Origin: Anaerolineales bacterium UBA2200
Lineage (GTDB): Bacteria; Chloroflexota; Anaerolineae; UBA2200
Assembly: GCA_002327925.1 (NCBI GenBank)
Contig: DCVA01000020.1
Coordinates: forward strand, 113,084-177,083
Reading direction: 5' to 3'
DNA length: 64,000 bases
Below the pieces are notes generated by a model. That model was not told where the DNA came from. It saw nothing but the letters and a program-made list of their open reading frames with translations, and did not search any database. Below, piece by piece: positions 8,325 to 15,881 of this stretch. A program made the position numbers and the translations under genes. Within the stretch, counting starts at the first letter, position 1; every line of letters starts with the position of its first letter.

Positions 8325-10304
8325 TCAGGGATTGGCCGGATCCAGCAGGATCAGCAGTTGCTCGCGCGTGAGAGAGGCGGTCCGGGCAAAGATCAGGGGC
8401 TGCGGGTGATCGTAGACGGTAAAGCTCTCGTCGGCATAGCCCAGGTCGAGCACAAGGCCCGCAGGGCGTACTGCCTCCAACAGCGGCGGTGTCGGCAGCA
8501 CGAGGCCCTGGCGCGGATTGTCCAGAAAAGTGACTCCGGCTAGCTGCGGGTAGACCGCCGGGGCCGCCACCAGGTCGAAACCCAGCCGCTCGGCGAAAAG
8601 CGCCTGATAGTAGCGCGCGGCGCGGGGAAAGAACCAGGGCTGTCGCGTCAGGGGGGCGTACAGGCGCTGCGTTGACAACACCACATAGTCGCTCCGCATC
8701 AGGGCGTCGACCAGCTCCTCTGTTCGCCCCTCACTATCCAGAGTGTGGAAATCGACGATGAGGGTGGTAATACGCGCCGAGCACTTGCTGTCCGCGCCCT
8801 GAGCGGGCAAAGGATCATCCCAGTACTCGGCCAGTATGGTCGTGCCCTGCGGCGAGTGCTGGCACAACCACTCACTCGCCTGCAGCCAGGTGTGGGGCTG
8901 CCGGTAGACGTTCAGGTAACTGAGGGCGTAGAAACCAGTGTAGCCGAGAACAACCAGCAGCACCAGTACCCACAGGAGTCCGGCCAGACCGAACCCGGCG
9001 CGATGGGCGGGCGACTGAGAACCGGCCTCATGGCTCCCTGGCGACCGCTGGGCCTGCCATTCGCGTACCCACAGCGCCGCCCCGCCGATGCAGAGAAAGG
9101 GCGAAAGGGGCAGCATGTAGCGCATGAACTTGGCATACGTCCAGGCCTGCATCCAGACGTACAACAGCGGCCAGGTCAGCACTACCCACTGATCGCGCCT
9201 GGGACGCGACCACGCACGCCAGACCCAGAGCACAAAGCCGGCCACGGCCAGAGCCCCCAGCGCAGGACCCAGACCGTGGAGTAAAAGCTGTGCGGCCTGA
9301 TAGGCGATCGGCTGGGTGCCGGCATACTGACGCGTGTAAGGAAAGTCGTATATCCCCTGTGCCATGGTCACTTCCGTGCCGACGGCGGCCGCAAAGCTCC
9401 GCGCATCGATCAGCGCGTAGGGTTGCAGCAGCACAAAACCGACCGCCGCCACCAGGTAGCTCAGGATCAGACCGGAACCGGCACGTTTCCAGGCGCCGCG
9501 GAGGTTCATCCGAAAGGCGCGCTGCGCCGCCAGCAGGCGCCGGACCAGCGTTCGAGCTCTCGAGCCCGCGCTCAGGGCCGCAGACCGCCCGGCGGCCGGC
9601 TTGGCCTCAGGTACGGGCCAGCCAAACGCCAGCCAGGCCACAGCCACTACGGCGACGAGGGGCAGAACGCTGACCTTGGTTGTCAGGGCCAGTGCCAGGA
9701 GCAGACCGAGCCAGACGCCGTCCAGGCCGCGTCCGCGTGCGGCCACGTCGACCGCCTTGCCCACGGCCAGCAGGATGAGCAGAGTGAGCAGCGGGTCGGA
9801 GGTGTAAAAGTGCGCCATCTGTATGTGCAGCACGGCCAGAGCCACAAAGGTGGCCGACAGAGCCGCCGTCCACCGCCCGAATAGCTTGCGCGCCAGGGAC
9901 CATGTGGCCAGGACGGTAGCCGTATCGAAAAGGGCCGACAGAAGCCGCCCGAGCAGGTAGTAGCGGTGCATTTCCGACCAGGCGCCCTTCCACAGCCCCA
10001 GCAGAGCAGACAGGCCGCGAAGTAGATAGATGGGAACGGACCCGTAGGCGAAAAAGTGCGGATTGAGCGGGCTGGATGGGCTGAGGAATTCACTCAGGCT
10101 GGCGGGCCAGGATACCTTGGCTGCCACCATGAGGATCTGGCGCTCGTCCGGGTGGAAGAACAGACCGCGATCCCAGTTTATGCCATAGAAACGCAGGGCA
10201 AAAGCACAGGCCAGCAACGCGAGAAGGTAGACTCGGAAGGCCGGCTGCCCTCTCTCAGGGGAGTCCAGGCCGGCCGCGGACCCGGCCAGATCAGAGCTGC
10301 TCAA
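8325..10304 (-). CDS. GT39-like polytopic membrane glycosyltransferase
   Basis: A 659-residue membrane protein. After about 20 soluble residues the first membrane helix leads into INWDRGLFFHPDERQ, the acidic catalytic-loop motif shared with the gene at 1-1036. A second signature is the helix LAVLHIQMAHFYTSDPLL, again matching HIQQSHFFTVDS in that paralogue. A C-terminal soluble domain of about 200 residues is predicted outside. Translation appears to start at TTG (10304), overlapping the 3' end of the c-di-AMP receptor gene by 14 bases. It is separated from the rest of the glycan block by the promoter at 8240-8268. Confidence 0.82.
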   Translation of the reverse strand: MSSSDLAGSAAGLDSPERGQPAFRVYLLALLACAFALRFYGINWDRGLFFHPDERQILMVAAKVSWPASLSEFLSPSSPLNPHFFAYGSVPIYLLRGLSALLGLWKGAWSEMHRYYLLGRLLSALFDTATVLATWSLARKLFGRWTAALSATFVALAVLHIQMAHFYTSDPLLTLLILLAVGKAVDVAARGRGLDGVWLGLLLALALTTKVSVLPLVAVVAVAWLAFGWPVPEAKPAAGRSAALSAGSRARTLVRRLLAAQRAFRMNLRGAWKRAGSGLILSYLVAAVGFVLLQPYALIDARSFAAAVGTEVTMAQGIYDFPYTRQYAGTQPIAYQAAQLLLHGLGPALGALAVAGFVLWVWRAWSRPRRDQWVVLTWPLLYVWMQAWTYAKFMRYMLPLSPFLCIGGAALWVREWQAQRSPGSHEAGSQSPAHRAGFGLAGLLWVLVLLVVLGYTGFYALSYLNVYRQPHTWLQASEWLCQHSPQGTTILAEYWDDPLPAQGADSKCSARITTLIVDFHTLDSEGRTEELVDALMRSDYVVLSTQRLYAPLTRQPWFFPRAARYYQALFAERLGFDLVAAPAVYPQLAGVTFLDNPRQGLVLPTPPLLEAVRPAGLVLDLGYADESFTVYDHPQPLIFARTASLTREQLLILLDPANP

Positions 10305-10623
10305 AGCGTTCGATGTTAATCACAAAGACGGTAGCCCCGCCCACCTCGACTTCGAGCGGCTGCACCCAGTGCCGCGCAGCGGCAGCCTCGCTCAACGGCA
10401 TCACCGGAGACACGAACTCGCGGCGCGCATGGCAGTGCTCCCTCAGCAAACCAACGACCGTATCGACCTGGTCATCCGGTACGCCCATCAGGATCGTAGC
10501 GTTGCCACGCACCAAAAAGCCACCCGTTGAGCTCACCTTGGTGGCCCGAAAGCCATTCGTCATCAGCGCGTCCAGAACCGCGCCCGCATCCGCGTCTTGA
10601 ACAATCGCCAGGACCAGTTTCAT
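10291..10623 (-). CDS. PII-like cyclic-di-AMP receptor (YaaQ/DarA/PstA family)
   Basis: A 110-residue protein of the PF06153 family. It starts MKLVLAIVQDADAGAVLDAL, has the T-loop region VSSTGGFLVRGNATILMGV that shapes the nucleotide pocket, then DDQVDTVVGLLREHC and a C-terminal strand GATVFVINIERFEQ. Homologues are small trimers that bind c-di-AMP without catalysis. A strong ribosome site (GGGAGGG) precedes the ATG. Its position between a peptidoglycan peptidase gene and a surface glycosyltransferase fits the known link between c-di-AMP and cell-envelope homeostasis, though its partner here is unknown. Confidence 0.9.
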   Translation of the reverse strand: MKLVLAIVQDADAGAVLDALMTNGFRATKVSSTGGFLVRGNATILMGVPDDQVDTVVGLLREHCHARREFVSPVMPLSEAAAARHWVQPLEVEVGGATVFVINIERFEQL

Positions 10624-10682
10624 CGAACCCTCCCTGTATCTGGTGTTCGATACGCAGGCAACGCCCCTTGAGGTGCCCCGTG

Positions 10683-11807
10683 TTACTTCAGGTAGATGAA
10701 TGGATTACGACGCACCCCGTTCAGTTTGATCTCAAAGTGCAGGTGTGGACCGGTGGATTTCCCCGTGTTGCCGGACGCGCCCAAGGGCTGACCCTTGGTC
10801 ACGGACTGTCCGACCTCGACATAGATCATGCTAAAGTGAGCGTAGAGGGTCTGGAAGCCATTCCCATGGTCGACCAGCACGTACAGGCCGTAGCCCGTGT
10901 CGCTGCGTCCCACCACGGCCACGTAGCCCGAATCCGCAGCTTTGACCGGCGTGCCGACGACGACCCCTATGTCGGCTGCCGGGTGAGCCTCGCTGTAACG
11001 CTGGGTGATATAGCCGCTTACCGGCCAGCCGAAGATGCCCGTGCCGCGCTTGGCGCTGCTGGGCACGGTTCCGGACCAGGCCACCACGTGGCGGGTCTGG
11101 TACTCCCTGCGTCCGCCCGGCACAATCAGCTTCTGGCCCACCGTCAGCGTGAACGGCTCCGACAGGTAGTTGCCCTCGTACGAGGTGATCGCCTCCACCT
11201 CGACCTTGTACTTCTTGGCGATGCTCTCCAGACTATCACCCTTCTCTGCTGTGTGATAGACGCCCGAAACCGGTAGGATGGTCAGCACGTCGCCCAAACT
11301 GAGATAGTCCGGGTTGTCCTCCAGATTGCCGTTGTTCCACAGTACGGTCTCGACGCTCACGCCGAACTGGTCGGCTATGGTTGACACGTTGTCGCCCGCC
11401 TGCACGGTATAGGTAATCGGGTCGATGCGATAGCGGCGCGGGATCGTCGTGTGTGGGACCACGGCCTGGATGAGCACATCCGCCTCCTCGCCGCCGATCC
11501 CTCCCTCAGCGAAGGGCTCCGTCTCAGAGTCGGACTGGACCCATTGCGCTGCCGGGACGGCCACCTGGTTCAGGGCCAGAGAGTCAAGCCCTGCAACCAG
11601 TGGCTGCCTCAGCAGCAACTGCTTGCCGGCATTCAGGAGGCTCAGGCCGGAGACGAGCAGGGTCAGAAAAGCGGCATGATAAGCCCAGCGCCACAGCGCG
11701 CCGCTGCGCGCCAGGCCTCGCAGTGCTGAGCAGGCAGAGGCTCGAATAGAGGAGGCGCTCCGGTTGCCCGGGATCCCCTGCGGGTCCGTCTGGTTTTCGC
11801 TGCTCAC
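10683..11807 (-). CDS. Membrane-anchored LysM/M23 peptidoglycan endopeptidase
   Basis: A 374-residue protein: cytoplasmic tail, one membrane helix (about 38-60), LysM domains at about 131-179 and 183-230, and an M23 (lysostaphin-type) zinc peptidase domain from about 268. Zinc and catalytic residues are visible: H275 and D279 in HPAADIGV, H323 in LYAHFS, and H355/H357 in GPHLHFEI. It should cleave peptide cross-links of peptidoglycan outside the cell, or activate other hydrolases. The GTG start overlaps the rho stop codon by one base (TAGTG), so its translation is probably coupled to rho. Confidence 0.93.
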   Translation of the reverse strand: MSSENQTDPQGIPGNRSASSIRASACSALRGLARSGALWRWAYHAAFLTLLVSGLSLLNAGKQLLLRQPLVAGLDSLALNQVAVPAAQWVQSDSETEPFAEGGIGGEEADVLIQAVVPHTTIPRRYRIDPITYTVQAGDNVSTIADQFGVSVETVLWNNGNLEDNPDYLSLGDVLTILPVSGVYHTAEKGDSLESIAKKYKVEVEAITSYEGNYLSEPFTLTVGQKLIVPGGRREYQTRHVVAWSGTVPSSAKRGTGIFGWPVSGYITQRYSEAHPAADIGVVVGTPVKAADSGYVAVVGRSDTGYGLYVLVDHGNGFQTLYAHFSMIYVEVGQSVTKGQPLGASGNTGKSTGPHLHFEIKLNGVRRNPFIYLK

Positions 11808-13054
11808 TAGAGACTCTTGCTCATGGTATCGAGGAATTCCTTGTTGGTCTTGGTTTTGGTGAGACGCTGCAGCACCAGCTCCACGCTTTCCTCATCGCCT
11901 ATGGCGGCCATCATGCGGCGGAGCGTCCAAACCTTGGCCAGCACGTCAGGAGGCAGGAGAAGCTCTTCGCGCCGCGTTCCGGAGCGCTCCACGTCAAAGG
12001 CCGGGAAGATACGCCGGTCTGCCAGCTTGCGGTTGAGGTGCAGCTCCATGTTGCCTGTGCCCTTGAACTCTTCGTAAATGACATCATCCATACGGCTGCC
12101 CGTATCGACGAGACAGGTGGCGATGATGGTGAGACTGCCCGCTTCCTCGAGCTTGCGAGCCGCACCGAAAAAGTGCTTGGGCGGGTAGAGGGCCACAGGG
12201 TCAAGGCCTCCGGAGAGGCTTCGCCCGCTGGGGGGCACAATGAGGTTGTAAGCGCGAGAGAGGCGCGTGATGCTGTCCAGAAGGATCACTACGTCCTTGC
12301 CGCACTCTACCAGTCGCTTGGCGCGCTCCAGGGCCAGCTCGGCCACACGCGTGTGGGCCTGCACCGGCTCGTCAAAGGTGGAGCTGACCACCTCGGCATC
12401 AATGGAGCGGTCCATGTCTGTGACCTCTTCGGGACGCTCACCGATCAGACACACCATGAGGTGCACATCCTGGTAGTTCGTGGTGATGGCATTGGCGATG
12501 TGCTTGAGCACGGTGGTCTTGCCTGCCTTGGGCGGGGAAACGATCAACCCGCGCTGACCGCGACCAACGGGGGCAATGAGGTTGATCATGCGCGTGGTGA
12601 TTACATCTGCGCGCGTCTCCAGGTTGTACATCTGGTTGGGGAAAATCGGCGTGAGGTTGTCAAAGTTGGGCCGGCTCTTGGCTGCCTCCGGGTCGAGACC
12701 GTTCACTGCCTCGACGCGCAGCAGGCTAAAATACTTCTCCGACTCCTTGGGCGGGCGCACCTGGCCAATGACCAGGTCGCCGGTGCGCAGACCGAAGCGG
12801 CGCACCTGGGACTGGGAGACGTAGACGTCCTCTGGCCCGGGCAGCAGACTGGGGGCGCGCAGGAAGCCGATGCCGTCTGGCATCACCTCCAGCACACCAC
12901 CGCCGAAGATGAATCCCTGACTCTCGGCATTGGCGCGCAGCAGCCTCATGATCAGCTCGGACTTTTTCAGGCGGCTAAAGCCAGAGATGTTCAGTTCTTT
13001 GGCGTTATCTCGCAGCTGGCCGAGGGTTCTGGTATCCAGTTCAACTATGTTCAC
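11807..13054 (-). CDS. rho: Transcription termination factor Rho
   Basis: A 415-residue hexameric RNA-dependent ATPase. A short N-terminal helical Rho_N domain is followed by the RNA-binding cold-shock domain (FIFGGGVLEVMPDGIGFLRA) and the RecA-like motor. Walker A is SPPKAGKTT (about 173-181) and Walker B is DVVILLDSITRLSRAYN. The Q-loop/R-loop part is VALYPPKHFFGAARKLEEAG, and the C-terminal region ends in RMMAAIGDEESVELV. The start is GTG with ACGGAG seven bases upstream; longer frames lack homology. No long Arg/Asp-rich N-terminal insertion is present. A 256-base leader without a gene precedes it. Confidence 0.97.
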   Translation of the reverse strand: MNIVELDTRTLGQLRDNAKELNISGFSRLKKSELIMRLLRANAESQGFIFGGGVLEVMPDGIGFLRAPSLLPGPEDVYVSQSQVRRFGLRTGDLVIGQVRPPKESEKYFSLLRVEAVNGLDPEAAKSRPNFDNLTPIFPNQMYNLETRADVITTRMINLIAPVGRGQRGLIVSPPKAGKTTVLKHIANAITTNYQDVHLMVCLIGERPEEVTDMDRSIDAEVVSSTFDEPVQAHTRVAELALERAKRLVECGKDVVILLDSITRLSRAYNLIVPPSGRSLSGGLDPVALYPPKHFFGAARKLEEAGSLTIIATCLVDTGSRMDDVIYEEFKGTGNMELHLNRKLADRRIFPAFDVERSGTRREELLLPPDVLAKVWTLRRMMAAIGDEESVELVLQRLTKTKTNKEFLDTMSKSL

Positions 13055-13310
13055 TGTTTTACTCCGTAGTGACGGTACTGTGGGCAGGGTGTTGAGGCAT
13101 CGAGTCCGCAACACCCAGAGATCGGTTCAAGAGGTGCGTCAGGCCGAAATGAGTTCTGTTGGCTATGTGCAAACCACTCCGGCACAACGAATTGAGGTAG
13201 TCGGATAGACCGCCAGGGTCGCTAGATCACTGGCTGTACCAGCGTCCATCCCGCAAAGGCGGGAGTAATCTCCTGTCTGGGACGATTCGTGGGGAGACCT
13301 CAAAATTGCA
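13055..13310 (-). other. Gene-free leader region of rho
   Basis: The 256 bases between tRNA-Leu and the rho start hold no credible reading frame. A perfect small inverted repeat, TCCCGC-AAAG-GCGGGA (13249-13264), lies just downstream of the tRNA without a T-tract. I see no good promoter of its own for rho here, so rho may be read from the tRNA-Leu promoter. Leader-based autoregulation, known for rho in other bacteria, is a possibility only. Confidence 0.4.
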
Positions 13311-13391
13311 TGCCCGCGAGAGGACTCGAACCTCCACGCCTTGCGGCACAGGCCCTCAACCTGCTGTGTATACCAGTTCCACCACGCGGGC
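13311..13391 (-). tRNA. tRNA-Leu (anticodon GAG)
   Basis: On the minus strand the 7-bp acceptor stem pairs GCCCGCG with CGCGGGC. The anticodon loop TTGAGGG gives anticodon GAG, the variable arm is long (class II, GCCGCAAGGCG region) and the T loop is TTCGAGT. The discriminator is A and no CCA is encoded. It reads codons CUC and CUU. It lies between cinA and rho on the same strand. Confidence 0.95.
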
Positions 13392-13404
13392 AATTGGTAG
13401 CGAA

Positions 13405-13432
13405 ATTGTAGCGCTTTGTGGGGAATTGTCAA
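13405..13432 (-). promoter_or_regulatory. Promoter of tRNA-Leu
   Basis: A consensus -35 box TTGACA, a 16-base spacer and TACAAT, read on the minus strand. The -35 box overlaps the last codons of cinA. Transcription should start about seven bases downstream of the -10, a few bases before the tRNA 5' end. Confidence 0.8.
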
Positions 13433-14637
13433 ACCGCCATCGCATGGGAGAGCAGCCACAGGCGAACCGTATCCAACGCACAGTGCACAGTCCAGAGGAG
13501 GCCCGTCTCCGATTGACCCCGCGATGACCAGGACTTGACCTCATCGACCTCGGGGCCAACCAGGGCAACATGTACCAGGGCCGGATCTTCGCCTCCCTCG
13601 AGGATGGCCAGTCCCATCTGTGCCCCGTAACGCGTGCGAACAGATTCGGCGATGGCACGCGCCCTTTCCTTGCCTGTGCCCTCCGGGCTGACCCCTGTCT
13701 CCTGAGCCAGGGCCATGCTGTCCATGGCTGTCAGGGCGCCGGCCAGCACCAACCTGTCCGGATCCGCTTCCAGCAGGCGTCTGGCCGCCAATCCCCGGGT
13801 TTCGGCCTCGGCGACGGCCAACCTGCACCCCCTGCCCTTCAGACCCGCCACGACCACCCCGGCCAGGGTTTCACCATCCACACCGTACACCACTGTACCC
13901 AGTCTGCCGCGGACGCGGGTTTCCATCTCATCCAGCAGGGCACTGGCCTCCTCCCGTGTGGCCGCCTTGGCCGCAATGCACACATCCGTCTGTCCCGGGT
14001 GAGCTCGCGTGCCGACGCTCGGGTTGCGATTCTGCATCAGGTCTGTGATCTCGTGATCGACCATACTCTCGCCGATGCACACGGTATGCACCTGGCGCAC
14101 CAGGATCACCGCTGCCTCGCCCATCCTTCGGCTGAGGTAGGGCAGTACAGCTTCGCGCAGCAGGTACACCATCTCGTGCGGCACTCCCGGCAGAGAGACA
14201 ATGGCCTTCTGGCCCAGCTCTAGGGCAAAGGCAGGAGCCGTTCCGACGGGGTTCTCGATCACCACTGCTCCGTCGGGCACGTACGCCTGGCGCCTGTTGT
14301 TGGAGCTCATAACCGAGCCGCGGAGCCGGAAGAAGGCCTCAATCTGCTCCAGCAGAACGGGCTGGAGCACGAGTTCACGGCCGGCCACCCGGGCAACGGC
14401 CTCGCGTGTCATATCGCCCACGGTCGGTCCCAGGCCGCCTGTGGTGATCACAACATCGGAGCGAGCCAGTGCATTGTGCAGCGCCGAAACGATGCGCTCC
14501 AGATTATCGCCGACGGTCGTGCTGTAGTAGTGATCCACGCCGATGGCGGTCAATTGCTGGGCAATGTGGGCCGAGTTAGTGTCCACGATCTCGCCGAGCA
14601 GCAGCTCTGTGCCAATGGTGACAATCTCAGCTATCAA
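13429..14637 (-). CDS. cinA: CinA-family protein with degenerate C-terminal amidase domain
   Basis: A 402-residue CinA homologue. The N-terminal MoCF_biosynth domain is well kept (IVTIGTELLLGEIVDTNSA, TTGGLGPTVGDMTREA, PVGTAPAFALE, LPGVPHEM) and probably acts as a pyrophosphatase on nucleotide substrates. The C-terminal nicotinamide-nucleotide deamidase domain is altered: the catalytic AESCTGG motif reads AEAETRG (about residues 275-281), losing the serine and cysteine, and the usual G-AGPGG loop is missing. Amidase activity is therefore unlikely. The start is TTG with AGGAG six bases upstream. Family identity is sure; deamidase function is doubtful. Confidence 0.88.
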   Translation of the reverse strand: MIAEIVTIGTELLLGEIVDTNSAHIAQQLTAIGVDHYYSTTVGDNLERIVSALHNALARSDVVITTGGLGPTVGDMTREAVARVAGRELVLQPVLLEQIEAFFRLRGSVMSSNNRRQAYVPDGAVVIENPVGTAPAFALELGQKAIVSLPGVPHEMVYLLREAVLPYLSRRMGEAAVILVRQVHTVCIGESMVDHEITDLMQNRNPSVGTRAHPGQTDVCIAAKAATREEASALLDEMETRVRGRLGTVVYGVDGETLAGVVVAGLKGRGCRLAVAEAETRGLAARRLLEADPDRLVLAGALTAMDSMALAQETGVSPEGTGKERARAIAESVRTRYGAQMGLAILEGGEDPALVHVALVGPEVDEVKSWSSRGQSETGLLWTVHCALDTVRLWLLSHAMAV

Positions 14638-14700
14638 GCCGGGCTCCTGGTAACCTTGGGGTGAAAGTGCTATCAGAAAGGCAATGATGCGTCAGGGGAA

Positions 14701-15786
14701 TTACAGGTACTCCTCGCGGCCCTGCCGCTTGAGTGTTTCGACGATCTTGCGAACATCCTGAGCCCGCTCTTTCGGACAGACGAGCACCGCATCGTCCGTG
14801 GCGATGATGACCATGCCCTCCACGCCCAGGGCAGCCACCAGGCGTCCCGAGCTACGAACGTAGGTGTCTTTGCACTCGATCGCCAGGTGTTGTCCTGAGA
14901 GGACATTGCCATCGGCATCGGGGGGCGACTGATCAGCCACAGAGCTCCAGCAGCCCACATCGCTCCAGCCCATGGTGGCAGGGATGACGGCCACGTTCGT
15001 CGCCCCCTCCATCACTCCGACATCGACCGAGACGCTCTCGGCGGATGGCCACACGCGCTCGATGTGTCTGGCCTGATCCGGCGTGTCCAGGAATGGCTCC
15101 AGCTCACTGAGTTGAGCGTAGAGCCCGGGCCTCTGACGCCGGATCTCGTCCAGCAGCGCGGCTACCTGCCAGACAAAGATGCCGCTGTTCCAGTAGTAGC
15201 GCCCGCTTTGCACAAACGAGGTAGCTGTCTTGAGGTCCGGCTTCTCCGTGAAACGCACCACCTGAAAGAGGTCGTGACCGTCCACCGGCTGGAGGCACTG
15301 GCCTCGCTCGATATAGCCAAAGCCCGTCTCCGGCCCCGAGGGAGTAATGCCCAGCGTGACCAGGTGCCCCGCCTGCGCCGCCTGAATGGCCGCCAGCAGC
15401 ACGCTTCGATACTCACCCTCGTCCCCGATGGCATGGTCCGCGTGCAAAGAGATCATGATCGCATCAGGATCGCGCTTGTGGATGAGCATGGCCATCAGAC
15501 CCACAGCAGGACCTGTCCCACGGCCCAGAGGCTCGACCACCAGATTGCTGGCCGGAACGCCGCCAAGCTGCGAGCGGGCAGCCGCTGCGTGCTCGGCCAC
15601 AGTGATCACCATCACGTGATCGTCGGGCAGCAAGGGTTGAATGCGCCTGTGGGTCTCGGACAGCAGAGTCGATTCGCCGCAGAGGGGCAGCAGGTGCTTC
15701 GGCAGGCGCTGGCGGCTCAACGGCCACAGACGCGTACCGCCTCCGCCGGCCAGGATCACCGCGTATAGAGCGGGCTTGGTTGTCAC
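14701..15786 (-). CDS. manC: Mannose-1-phosphate guanylyltransferase
   Basis: A 361-residue nucleotidyltransferase. The N-terminal signature LAGGGGTRLWPLSRQRLPK binds the nucleotide; VVEPLGRGTGPAVGLMAM, GPETGFGYIERG, FTEKPDLKTA and YYWNSGIFVW are the conserved blocks of GDP-mannose pyrophosphorylases. It lacks the C-terminal isomerase half of bifunctional enzymes. It makes GDP-mannose from Man-1-P and GTP, the precursor of mannosyl lipids and glycans, which fits the GT39-rich block in this window. The start is GTG with GGAG upstream. Confidence 0.92.
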   Translation of the reverse strand: MTTKPALYAVILAGGGGTRLWPLSRQRLPKHLLPLCGESTLLSETHRRIQPLLPDDHVMVITVAEHAAAARSQLGGVPASNLVVEPLGRGTGPAVGLMAMLIHKRDPDAIMISLHADHAIGDEGEYRSVLLAAIQAAQAGHLVTLGITPSGPETGFGYIERGQCLQPVDGHDLFQVVRFTEKPDLKTATSFVQSGRYYWNSGIFVWQVAALLDEIRRQRPGLYAQLSELEPFLDTPDQARHIERVWPSAESVSVDVGVMEGATNVAVIPATMGWSDVGCWSSVADQSPPDADGNVLSGQHLAIECKDTYVRSSGRLVAALGVEGMVIIATDDAVLVCPKERAQDVRKIVETLKRQGREEYL

Positions 15787-15881
15787 AATGGCTCCATCAA
15801 TGATTGGTGTACTCTTGTTCGGGATATCGCGGAACCCAGGGCACAGGCGGGCACTGCGCGCTCCGTGCGTCTGTCGTGGTT

